Source: Desulfobacteraceae bacterium (GTDB lineage: Bacteria > Desulfobacterota > Desulfobacteria > Desulfobacterales > Desulfobacteraceae). From it: a stretch of 64,000 bases of DNA. Every line of letters starts with the position of its first letter. Positions within the stretch are counted from its first letter, which is position 1. Shown here piece by piece: positions 54,150 through 61,753 of the stretch. The stretch lies in the NCBI GenBank assembly GCA_016744295.1, contig JADGEQ010000034.1, positions 1-64,000 on the forward strand. Reading direction: 5' to 3'. A model generated the notes under the pieces. The model worked only from the letters and a program-made list of their open reading frames with translations. It was not told the origin of the DNA and searched no databases. Both the position numbers and the translations under genes were made by a program.

Positions 54150-54326
54150 TGGTTTATTTGGGATTTTTTCCGGCAGCTTCAGGATCGGGCTTGCAAAGAA
54201 GGAATCGGTCTGTCCCTCACTGTGTACAAAACCAATCCGGCGGCTAATATCTACACCCACTTGGGATTCAAAGAGATAGGGAAAATCCAGCTCATGTATC
54301 TGATGGCATGGGACAGGGACAGGTAA
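54150..54326 (+). pseudogene. C-terminal remnant of a second GNAT acetyltransferase
   Basis: A plus-strand frame from about 54150 reads RQLQDRACKEGIGLSLTV and continues KTNPAANIYTHLGFKEIG to a stop at 54324-54326. This matches the last third of a GNAT domain and parallels the intact gene just upstream (NNPARNLFKRLGF). The acetyl-CoA loop and N-terminus are missing, so it is a truncated paralogue, probably left by tandem duplication. Confidence 0.75.
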
Positions 54327-54371
54327 TCTGACGCCGTCCGGGAACCAAGGCTTAACCCGGAAATATTCGGG

Positions 54372-55232
54372 TTAGAATACCGGCTGTCCGCTTTTGTCCA
54401 GGTAGCCAAACTCCGTCATCACTTTTCTGTGGTGGCGGATGATTTTTCCGGCCTGGGCCGGAGTCATGTGCGTCTGCCAGTCTCCCACCACGCCTTTCCT
54501 GAAAAAGTTGTCGCCCCAGCGATGTTTTACACTGAATTCACCTTTGTTTTCCAGATTCTTCAGCACCTCGAACCGGCAGCAATCCAGGGCCATCTCTACC
54601 TGTTCAGGGGTTTTCTCAAGCCCGAGAAAATCAACGGCCCGGTTAAATGTGTCAAAGGGATTTAGTTTCATGTCTTCGTACCGCAATAGACAGATCCGGT
54701 TGGGGGAGCGGGTCCATGACCGAACATGGCCGCTCCAGGTCAGTTGCCTCTGGGGAAGCTGGCCCGACAATCCGTCCATGACCCGGGCAAGTGTCCAATC
54801 CTTCCTGCACATGTTCTCGATGGTGATATCCAGAGACCTTGCGGCATAATCGGCAAAAGAGACAGCCACATCCAGAGGATTTCGAACCAGGTACACCACG
54901 GCCCGGGTCAGGCGGGGAGGGAACATGTATTCCCCTTGCCGGTTTCTGGTAAAGGCGTCATGTATTTTCATGTATACAGGATCATCCGTGCCTTTGGCAA
55001 TCCGTTGAAATACTTCAGGGCGAAGCGCATCAATTTCCCCTGCATTCAGGTCGGCGGAGGAAAGGCCGGAATGGGTGTCAAATATCGTACGGCTTGAGGC
55101 AATGGAGAGCTCCCGAAGATTCCAGGCATCCGGAGGGCGGATCTCATCTTTCAGGAGTATGGTTAGAAAAATACGGAACCAGGTATTTCCCGATCTGGGA
55201 TAGGAGGCCAGCCATACTAGATTGGGGCTCAT
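54372..55232 (-). CDS. sulfotransferase domain protein 1
   Basis: A 286-aa PAPS-dependent sulfotransferase. The 5'-phosphosulfate loop YPRSGNTWFR (residues 10-19) and the 3'-phosphate region VVYLVRNPLDVAVSFADYAARSL are both intact. A C-terminal GWVGDW-like KGVVGDWQTHMT is also seen. It transfers sulfate from PAPS to an alcohol, phenol or amine. It overlaps the upstream HPr-kinase-like gene by 4 bases, so the two are coupled. It is a close relative of sulfotransferase 3 at 59401. Confidence 0.88.
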   Translation of the reverse strand: MSPNLVWLASYPRSGNTWFRIFLTILLKDEIRPPDAWNLRELSIASSRTIFDTHSGLSSADLNAGEIDALRPEVFQRIAKGTDDPVYMKIHDAFTRNRQGEYMFPPRLTRAVVYLVRNPLDVAVSFADYAARSLDITIENMCRKDWTLARVMDGLSGQLPQRQLTWSGHVRSWTRSPNRICLLRYEDMKLNPFDTFNRAVDFLGLEKTPEQVEMALDCCRFEVLKNLENKGEFSVKHRWGDNFFRKGVVGDWQTHMTPAQAGKIIRHHRKVMTEFGYLDKSGQPVF

Positions 55233-56134
55233 TTGATCACCAACGCCTCCAATTCGTTTACAAAGGCCGTAAAATCCTCTGGCTCATGGGACCTGTGGAC
55301 AACGGCCATGGGCAGTTCGGCAAGGGAGGTGCAGATCCTGAACTGAACCGCTTCCCGCTTCAGTCCCCTGGCATACTCCCCGCGGTAGGTCACCTGCCGG
55401 ATGATGTTCAACCGCTCCAGACCCCTTATCTTTTCTGCAACCTGCAGTCCGCTTTTGTTGTGGGTGGTCAGGTGAATTACCCGGTGGGCGGGAATAGGCT
55501 GATCATGGAAGAAGCCGGACGCATCCACGTAGTATTTTTCAATTGCCTGCCGTATCCGGGGATAGTTTTGGGCTCGGACTCCATTCAGAACCAGGGCATC
55601 TTTCCAGAGCTTGAGCCGCGGATAACCGGGATACACCATGGCCTGTCCATCCTTTAATCTAACAGGGGCCACGTCATCCCCAAAGATTCGGTAGCCCCGT
55701 TGCATCAGGGCAAACACCAGGGTGGATTTGCCAACCCCGGATTTACCGGTGAGCAGTACGGCTCCCTTATCCGTGATCACGGATGCGGCATGCATGGGGA
55801 TCCATCCACGCATATAGAGCACTGCTCCCATGATACTGCCCAGGAAAAATACAGAGACCTTGTCCGGATCTGTATAATAGTCCATGTCTACAATGATTTC
55901 ATCGCCGTTCTTCACATAGAAACGAAGCCCCAGGGATTTATGGAAAAAAACAAACTCATTTTCAGCCATTTCTGTACACACGGTTTTCAAAAGAGGTTTT
56001 CTGGACAGTGTAGCCGGGGTCCGACCCAGACGAACCCGGATGTCATAGGCCCCGGGCGGACATAGACATCCGGCCAGTGGCCGGATGTTTATGTCCGATG
56101 CAACGGACAGGTTATAAAGGGAGTAGTGAAACAT
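55229..56134 (-). CDS. HPr-kinase-related protein, intact P-loop
   Basis: A 301-aa protein from the ATG at 56134. Its core matches HPr kinase/phosphorylase C-terminal domains: MHAASVITDKGAVLLTGKSGVGKSTLVFAL, with a complete Walker A GKSGVGKS (about residues 130-137), then RGYRIFGDDVAP with acidic residues. The N-terminal 110 residues are not HPr-kinase. HPr-kinase-related enzymes in peptide clusters phosphorylate a residue on the peptide. The start at 56134 aligns with its paralogue; a TTG-initiated extension to 56185 does not. It is coupled to the sulfotransferase downstream. Confidence 0.82.
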   Translation of the reverse strand: MFHYSLYNLSVASDINIRPLAGCLCPPGAYDIRVRLGRTPATLSRKPLLKTVCTEMAENEFVFFHKSLGLRFYVKNGDEIIVDMDYYTDPDKVSVFFLGSIMGAVLYMRGWIPMHAASVITDKGAVLLTGKSGVGKSTLVFALMQRGYRIFGDDVAPVRLKDGQAMVYPGYPRLKLWKDALVLNGVRAQNYPRIRQAIEKYYVDASGFFHDQPIPAHRVIHLTTHNKSGLQVAEKIRGLERLNIIRQVTYRGEYARGLKREAVQFRICTSLAELPMAVVHRSHEPEDFTAFVNELEALVIK

Positions 56135-56156
56135 TGGACAACAGGCGCCTGCCTTG

Positions 56157-56222
56157 CTATTCCTCCTGGATTTTTGCAGTTTCAAAGCTGAAAAGCAGCT
56201 TTCTGCATTTGATTCTTACCAT
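56157..56222 (-). CDS. 21-aa open frame upstream of the HPr-kinase-like gene
   Basis: MVRIKCRKLLFSFETAKIQ followed by EE and a stop. AAAGGAAACACC before the ATG is a good ribosome binding site. The stop is 22 bases before the HPr-kinase-like start and overlaps an AGGAGG. It may be a leader peptide controlling the kinase gene or a very short precursor. It contains one Cys and a basic start. Evidence is only the ribosome binding site and position. Confidence 0.4.
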   Translation of the reverse strand: MVRIKCRKLLFSFETAKIQEE

Positions 56223-56424
56223 GGTGTTTCCTTTACCTTCATATCTGGTTGGTCGGCCCGATAGCGCCGGATACCGGATTTTATAAGCGTACCTATGCAT
56301 ATCAAAATTTCAAATAAAAGCAACACCCGTATTACAGGCTTAGTTCCAGGACGGACATATTCGAGTACCCGCTATACAATAATTTATTGCAATATAGGGC
56401 TGTCTGTTTTCATGGGGCTGGGTA

Positions 56425-56571
56425 CTACCCGAATTTTTCAGCATGTTTGGGTTCATTTGGATCTATTTCGATCCCGGGGTAGGAATTTGGGAGTTTTTCC
56501 CCGCATTTCGGACAGGCCAAAGCGACTCCGGCCTCCCCCCTTTGATTCTGACAATTTGTTCCGGAATGCAT
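56425..56571 (-). CDS. 48-aa open frame with zinc-ribbon-like CPKCG
   Basis: Starts MHSGTNCQNQRGEAG and contains ACPKCGEKLPNSYPG, then a charged tail ending in AEKFG. It fills most of the gap between a sulfotransferase gene and the HPr-kinase-like gene, in their orientation and in the frame of the upstream sulfotransferase. Only one CxxC pair plus a Cys near the N-terminus is present, so a complete zinc ribbon is not evident. No clear ribosome binding site. It could be a decayed zinc-ribbon gene, a readthrough tail or a small peptide. Confidence 0.4.
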   Translation of the reverse strand: MHSGTNCQNQRGEAGVALACPKCGEKLPNSYPGIEIDPNEPKHAEKFG

Positions 56572-56601
56572 GGAAAAATGCAGAGAATTAGTCAAAAGCG
56601 A

Positions 56602-57504
56602 TCATTGGTATAATCCATACTCATCAAGACGGATTCCGGCGGTGTTTTCCAACTCCTGATATCCCTGAGCAAATCGGGCCACCAGCCGTTTTCTGTTTAG
56701 TCGGGTAAGCCGGGTTTCAATGGGTTCTGAAGGGTTTTCACAATCCGGAGGCAGGACGCTTGAACGGATTCTCGCCAGTTCTTCCCGGGTCAGGAGGGGC
56801 CTGTGGCGAACCCCGGCAAACAATTCTCCGGCACCGGTGTGTTCCACCCCCATGAAGCGGCAGAGCGATGTAATGAACGCCTGATTGTCCCGGGCGAGAT
56901 CTTCGTATTTAAATACCGAGACCCGGTCCCGGCCAAAGATGCGGGTATAAATCCGGAAGATATCCATGTATTTCAAAATGGAAAGCCAGGTGGTTTCCCG
57001 GGTGTTCAGAAGCTGTTCCACCCACTGGTTGAAGGCCAGGTCAACGAAATGCTTGGTGCCGTACCACCGCATCCATTCTGAATACAGCGATCCCAGCAGC
57101 CGTTCCGGATCACGGATAAAGAACAGGATACGGCCATTGCCGAATGTATCCCTGAGTCGTTGGGCCACAACTGTCCTGTCCACGCACACGTAATCCGGAT
57201 GCCAGGTTATGGTGGACATCTCGTCGGACACCAAAAAACGTCCGGCTTCGGGGGGGCGGGCAAGTAAAATTGCCTTCACAAGATTAGATACCCGTTCTTG
57301 AGAGTAATCTAGTGAATCCTGGCCCCTTATCATTTTCAGTGCCCATTTCATGCGCAGATCAGGCCCGGAATGGCAGAATTGGAAAATTTCCGGATGCCGG
57401 GAAAACAGGTTACGCTGGAGGGAGGTGGTGGCGGTTTTGGGCAGGCCGATATGGATAAACGTATTGTCTTCAGCAGCCCGGGTATGTGTAGTGTCCTGTG
57501 TCAT
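56602..57504 (-). CDS. sulfotransferase domain protein 2
   Basis: A 300-aa PAPS-dependent sulfotransferase from a different branch than its neighbours. The 5' loop is FIHIGLPKTATTSLQRNLF (residues 16-34, GLPKTATTSLQ), and the 3' region is GRILFFIRDPERLLGSLYSEWM. Length is typical. It lies 6 bases from the asparagine-synthetase-like gene, in the same operon. Its presence with two other sulfotransferases suggests more than one sulfation step or target. Confidence 0.87.
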   Translation of the reverse strand: MTQDTTHTRAAEDNTFIHIGLPKTATTSLQRNLFSRHPEIFQFCHSGPDLRMKWALKMIRGQDSLDYSQERVSNLVKAILLARPPEAGRFLVSDEMSTITWHPDYVCVDRTVVAQRLRDTFGNGRILFFIRDPERLLGSLYSEWMRWYGTKHFVDLAFNQWVEQLLNTRETTWLSILKYMDIFRIYTRIFGRDRVSVFKYEDLARDNQAFITSLCRFMGVEHTGAGELFAGVRHRPLLTREELARIRSSVLPPDCENPSEPIETRLTRLNRKRLVARFAQGYQELENTAGIRLDEYGLYQ

Positions 57505-57510
57505 AATTTA

Positions 57511-59388
57511 TCAATGGTCCATATTCTGGTAAAAATTTTCAAACATCAGGGCCTGGAGGCTGAGGTGCCTTTGTACGCCCATTGCCCTTACATCCCTGTA
57601 ACTGTGAACAGGCGCCAGAATGTCCTGTATTTTTTTACTGTCCACATAGGGATTTTTCATCTGCCTAGCCCTTTCCTTTATATAAGACATATTTTTGTAA
57701 ACCTCATCCGAGATGCTGGGCAGCAGGAAGCCGGCCTTTCCCTGGTGTGTCCGAACCGTCTCGGGGATGAGTCCCTGCACCGCCTGCCTGAATAAATATC
57801 GGTTGATACCATCTCTAAATTTCAGATGCAGGGGACAGGCAAGGTAAAAAGCCACCAGCCGCCGGTCCAGCAGGGGGAATCCTACTTCGATCCCGAATCG
57901 GGCTGCCGCCTGCCTGCGATTGGTCACCCGCCCCTCAACCGAATCGTTTCCAAATGCCCTGGCGGCCTGTGCCGCGTGGATATTTGGATTGGCCCCGCGA
58001 AGCCTCTGCGCTTTCAGCCGCTCCCCTACGCGCCAGCGCTTCATAAGTGCCGGGGACAGTATATTGTTTTGTTTTAGTCGTCTGTGGTAGATGGTATTGT
58101 GGCTGGGAAACATAAGCATTTCAAGCCGGGGGGTCATCTTGACCATGTCAAAGGCCAGTGAGGAAACCCAGGTTAAAAGCGAGGGATATCTTTTCCAATG
58201 CTGTCCCAGGTAATATCCCAGACCCTTTTCCCGGATTACCCCCGTGAGGGGCCGATACCGTTGGGAGGAAACCACATCATCGCCGCCGAACCCGTTGAGC
58301 AAGACCCGGACCTGCCGGTCTTTCAAATTGGACAGGGCCCTACGGGAAAAAAAGGAAAATGTGCAGTGAAGGGGTTCGTCAAAGGCTTCCTGAGCCCATT
58401 CCAGCATTGATTCCAAAGGGATCCCGGTACCGCCATAGGCCATGTTTTTGTCAATTCCGGTAAATTTTAGAAAGCGGCGAATCAGCGGGCGTTCATCTTT
58501 CAACTCCTTATCATGGGATGGGGGCACCTGGGTGATTGTAATGGGCTGTCGGTTCACTGATGCCAGTTTTTGGGCCGCAACGGCAGTGACGCTGGTGGAA
58601 TCCAGCCCTCCTGAAAGCTCACATGCCACCGGGTGGGACAGGCTGGTCCTGTCATGAACGGCACGGATCAAATGCTCACGAAATCCCTCGATATATTCTC
58701 TGTCCCCTGAAAGCGTGAGTCGCTTGGATATGTCAAATTTAAAATAACGGTGCCAATGACGCCCGCTATCATTCGCCGTAAGAGAATGAGCGGCCGGGAA
58801 CCTGAGAATGTCCTGGTAAAACGTACTTTTGCAATCATCATAGATGAGCAGAAAATGATCCACCACCTTGCGCTGGTTCAACTTTCTGGGAACGGCATCC
58901 AGGGCGAGCAATGCCTTAATTTCCGTGGCAAAATAAAGTGATCCGCCCCTGATATGGTAGTAAAGGTTCCGAATTCCCATCTGATCCCGTGCCAACAGCA
59001 ACCGGTTCCTGCGTTTATCCCACAGGGCCAGGGTAAAATCGCCTTCCAGAAATTTAGGGAAATCCCTGCCCCACTTTTCATAGGCAAGGGCCACCAGGGA
59101 TGGGTCTGAAATGTCCGGTGCTATCGGGGACAACTTCTCCAACAGTTCCGATCGGTTATCCAGACGCATGTCACAGGAAAGGACAAGTTTTGGGGTTTCA
59201 AAGGGCAGGACAGTGCCCTGCCGACCCAGGCCGGTCTCTAGCACCAATTGGCCAAGGCCGATATTTTTGTTGCAATATTGCCCAGCGCCATCCGGGCCAC
59301 AATGCCGCATTCTGGAGGCCATCCCAGACAGGTCTGCCGGTGCTACAGGGTTACCCTGGGCATGAAATATTCCGAAAATTGCGCTCAT
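57511..59388 (-). CDS. asparagine-synthetase-like protein, inactive glutaminase (lasso-cyclase type)
   Basis: A 625-aa two-domain protein. The N-terminal class II amidotransferase fold is present (GIFHAQGNPV, RMRHCGPDGAG) but begins MSAIFGIF. The catalytic Cys that follows Met in glutamine-dependent synthetases is Ser, so no glutamine hydrolysis is expected. The C-terminal ATP domain has ELSGGLDSTSVTAVAA (SGGLDS 259-264) and FGGDDVVSSQRY. Proteins with this layout include lasso-peptide cyclases and beta-lactam synthetases, which adenylate a side-chain carboxylate. The cluster setting with a PqqD-like protein favours a peptide substrate. Confidence 0.85.
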   Translation of the reverse strand: MSAIFGIFHAQGNPVAPADLSGMASRMRHCGPDGAGQYCNKNIGLGQLVLETGLGRQGTVLPFETPKLVLSCDMRLDNRSELLEKLSPIAPDISDPSLVALAYEKWGRDFPKFLEGDFTLALWDKRRNRLLLARDQMGIRNLYYHIRGGSLYFATEIKALLALDAVPRKLNQRKVVDHFLLIYDDCKSTFYQDILRFPAAHSLTANDSGRHWHRYFKFDISKRLTLSGDREYIEGFREHLIRAVHDRTSLSHPVACELSGGLDSTSVTAVAAQKLASVNRQPITITQVPPSHDKELKDERPLIRRFLKFTGIDKNMAYGGTGIPLESMLEWAQEAFDEPLHCTFSFFSRRALSNLKDRQVRVLLNGFGGDDVVSSQRYRPLTGVIREKGLGYYLGQHWKRYPSLLTWVSSLAFDMVKMTPRLEMLMFPSHNTIYHRRLKQNNILSPALMKRWRVGERLKAQRLRGANPNIHAAQAARAFGNDSVEGRVTNRRQAAARFGIEVGFPLLDRRLVAFYLACPLHLKFRDGINRYLFRQAVQGLIPETVRTHQGKAGFLLPSISDEVYKNMSYIKERARQMKNPYVDSKKIQDILAPVHSYRDVRAMGVQRHLSLQALMFENFYQNMDH

Positions 59389-59400
59389 CCAATAACCCTC

Positions 59401-60258
59401 CTAGACAAGGATGCCGCCTGCGGCATCCATATATCCCAATTTCACCAGCATGTCCCCATGATCCGCGGCCAGCCGGTCAGCCAATTCAGGGGGTAGTTCA
59501 TCTTTCCAATAGCCCGCTCGCCCTTTCCTGAAAAAACTTTTTCCCCGGTGTCCGACAAGGGGCATGCCGTTTTCTTTTTCCTTTTTCCTTAACCTGGAAA
59601 GGGAACATTGGTGAACGGCTTTTTTCAGTTTCCCTCGGTCCAATTTAAGCCCGGCGATCCGGATTGCCTTAGAGAATTCTGCTTCAGGATTCGACAAGAG
59701 ATCTTCATATCGCAGGGGGACCACCGGAATGCGCGTTTGTTCGGTCCAGAACCTGATATTTCCGCTCCAGGAAGAAATTCTGGCCCGGGTTTCCTGGTTC
59801 AGAAATATATGCCCCCCGCTTATTTCAAATGCCGCGTTGCCCATATTCTCAACGGTTTGTTCCAGGGAAATGTCAAAGTGGTGGCTGTAGGAGACTGCCA
59901 GGTCAAAGGGATTTCGGATAAGGTAGATGACACCTTGGGAGATATCTCCAGGGTAAAGTTTTTTTCCTGAAGGAGTTCCCATATCAATCCCATGGGTTTT
60001 AACAAAAACAGGAAAAGACGATTCGCCGGCAATCTTACGCCAGATATCCGGTGTCAGTTCATCTAACTCATCATTGGTGAATATGACCGGGTTGATGCCG
60101 GTCTGCCTGTGGACCTCGCTCAGATGCAGCCCTGGGGCAACCCAGCCGGTTTCGTCAATCTCTTTGGGGTACAACAGCCGGATATATTCATCCATGACAA
60201 ACCGGCACCAGTTGCTGCCGCTCTTGAGGTAGGAGTTAATCCAGGTAATTTTGCTCAT
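59401..60258 (-). CDS. sulfotransferase domain protein 3
   Basis: A 285-aa PAPS-dependent sulfotransferase. ITWINSYLKSGSNWCRFVM carries the 5'-phosphosulfate loop (SYLKSGSNW), and VIYLIRNPFDLAVSYSHHFDISLEQTVENM is the 3' region. It is paralogous to sulfotransferase 1 (54372) in both motifs and C-terminus (FRKGRAGYWKDELPPELADRLA). It overlaps the upstream HPr-kinase-related gene by 4 bases. This repeats the HPr-kinase/sulfotransferase pair seen at 54-56 kb and points to duplication of the module. Confidence 0.87.
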   Translation of the reverse strand: MSKITWINSYLKSGSNWCRFVMDEYIRLLYPKEIDETGWVAPGLHLSEVHRQTGINPVIFTNDELDELTPDIWRKIAGESSFPVFVKTHGIDMGTPSGKKLYPGDISQGVIYLIRNPFDLAVSYSHHFDISLEQTVENMGNAAFEISGGHIFLNQETRARISSWSGNIRFWTEQTRIPVVPLRYEDLLSNPEAEFSKAIRIAGLKLDRGKLKKAVHQCSLSRLRKKEKENGMPLVGHRGKSFFRKGRAGYWKDELPPELADRLAADHGDMLVKLGYMDAAGGILV

Positions 60259-61127
60259 TGCAACACTGCTTTGACAATGGTTTTCGGAGGTGTTGAAAAG
60301 GAGGTGAACCTGTGGAATTCCATCGGCGTTTCCGTGGCTGTGCGGTTGATCGCGATAAATATTTCTTTTTTTTCTCCGGGAGCCTGGCGTTGGTTTGGCC
60401 AGTAAATGTTATTGTGAAGGAAACGAAGTCGTTTCATCAACAGGCTGGAAACATACACAAGCGCATTGTGGTCGATCAGGGCGTGGATTTTGGTTAGTGC
60501 CAAAGGTTTCCCAGGAACAGGGTCTTCCACGGGATCCAGATAGACGTCCATTCCCGGACGCAGGCGTTCCGGTTCTTTCTGGCACCATTTGGCTGCCTGG
60601 TGGGCAGTGAACAAGGAACGGATTCCTGTGGAAAAAAGGCCGCCACCGGAATCCATTACCACAAGACCGTCTCCCAGGCACTGCCAGCCTTCTGCTCTAA
60701 GACGCCGGATGATCCCTGAAAAGGGCCAGTGGGGTTCGCCCAACAGGGCCATGGCCTGATTTGTTTTTCCCACGGCGCATCCCTTGAACACGAACCATCC
60801 CCGCTGTTGAAAAAGGATCGACAGGCAGGTGGTCGAAACAATGAACGCCGCAAGGGGGAAAGCAGTCTCTTCTGCAGTGAATTGGATCGCGTTGCCTCCG
60901 GAAATACGGTATCTGCCATACCCGCCTGGGGACAGATAACAGGCACCGTCCCTGTATATGGAGTAAAACCGGTTAGCAAACAAGGGGTCGGAATCCGGTG
61001 GCGGGAGGTCTGGGGTAACAGCCACACGGACGGCAGTATCCCTGTCATCTGTTTCCCGGAGCATGGTCAGACGCAGATCGCTTTCAACGGTCAGCCCACA
61101 GGTTTTATAAAAATAGGTGCCTGTCAT
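60255..61127 (-). CDS. HPr-kinase-related protein with degenerate P-loop
   Basis: A 290-aa paralogue of the HPr-kinase-like protein at 55229. Aligning GCAVGKTNQAMALLGEPHWPF with the intact copy places GEPHWPFS where GKSGVGKS should be. The Walker A Lys and the Gly pattern are lost. FGDDVAP has become LGDGLVV, losing one Asp. It is therefore probably not an active kinase, yet the frame is intact over the full length. It may bind substrate or regulate. Coupled to sulfotransferase 3 by a 4-base overlap. Confidence 0.78.
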   Translation of the reverse strand: MTGTYFYKTCGLTVESDLRLTMLRETDDRDTAVRVAVTPDLPPPDSDPLFANRFYSIYRDGACYLSPGGYGRYRISGGNAIQFTAEETAFPLAAFIVSTTCLSILFQQRGWFVFKGCAVGKTNQAMALLGEPHWPFSGIIRRLRAEGWQCLGDGLVVMDSGGGLFSTGIRSLFTAHQAAKWCQKEPERLRPGMDVYLDPVEDPVPGKPLALTKIHALIDHNALVYVSSLLMKRLRFLHNNIYWPNQRQAPGEKKEIFIAINRTATETPMEFHRFTSFSTPPKTIVKAVLQ

Positions 61128-61149
61128 TTTGTTCGTCCCTTGTGATTTC

Positions 61150-61425
61150 CTAGGTAACCCGCTGGATCAATTTTTGTTCATCCAGTTTTTCAAGGAACAA
61201 CATGACCCGGCCAAGGACATCTTCCGGTGCCTTTTCAAATTCCTTCGACAAGATATCGGACAAGCCGACTGGGGTTACCGGGGTGTCCAGAAGTTCCCAG
61301 ATTCGGGTGCCCACCCGATTCATTCCGAAATATTTGCCGGTGTCCACGTTCATCATCACGGCCTCACCGTCAATATCCGTGCTGTATATGTCCTGTTGCT
61401 TTTGTATCAGGGTATTTTTATCCAA
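61150..61425 (-). CDS. PqqD-like peptide recognition protein
   Basis: A 91-aa PqqD-fold protein, the RiPP recognition element (RRE) that binds leader peptides. It contains IYSTDIDGEAVMMNVDTGKYFGMNRVG, IWELLDTPVTPVGLSDILS and the helix FEKAPEDVLGRVMLFLEKLDEQ. Its start is a TTG preceded by AAGGAGATCCTACGG. In peptide gene clusters such a protein sits next to a kinase, a cyclase or a radical SAM enzyme, as here. No precursor is recognised next to it. Confidence 0.85.
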   Translation of the reverse strand: MDKNTLIQKQQDIYSTDIDGEAVMMNVDTGKYFGMNRVGTRIWELLDTPVTPVGLSDILSKEFEKAPEDVLGRVMLFLEKLDEQKLIQRVT

Positions 61426-61439
61426 ACCGTAGGATCTCC

Positions 61440-61745
61440 TTATGACATAATGGTATGAAAATCATTTTCCACCATTTTTAATTGTTCTTCCATTAACATA
61501 TGTTTCCTGGGCCGCCTGATCCGGGGCAGATCAGGAAGCCGTCTTTGCCGTCCCGGATCACTGCAGCCATGTCATCCGCGACAAGCCTGTATCCCTGTTT
61601 CATCAATGTTTAGGCCAGGGAGGCCCGGCGCCGGGATACCCACAAACATGACGGCGCCATGCGGAAGTTTTACGACACTGGCATGGAAGGGAAGCCCACC
61701 GCGCTGGTGAATCACGGCGCCAAAGGCGGTGTCGTGGTATGTATT
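61440..61745 (-). pseudogene. frameshifted remnant of a third HPr-kinase-related gene
   Basis: The minus strand reads FGAVIHQRGGLPFHASVV and then KLPHGAVMFVGIPAPG. After a frameshift near 61610 it reads LMKQGYRLVADDMAAVIRDG. Both halves match the core of the intact copy at 55229 (GAVLYMRGWIPMHAASV and LMQRGYRIFGDDVAPV). The P-loop has decayed to GIPAPG. A 19-codon frame at 61440-61499 is the probable tail in another frame. N- and C-terminal parts are missing. Confidence 0.78.
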
Positions 61746-61753
61746 GTTCTGTT

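Noticed and set aside
56295-56591. 98-codon plus-strand frame in the gap of the tailoring locus
   Set aside because: Opposite to the surrounding operon, no ribosome binding site, and the minus strand of the same stretch gives a more protein-like 48-codon frame.
61440-61499. 19-codon frame before the PqqD-like gene as a peptide precursor
   Set aside because: It continues in frame with decayed HPr-kinase sequence upstream and is better explained as the tail of that pseudogene.
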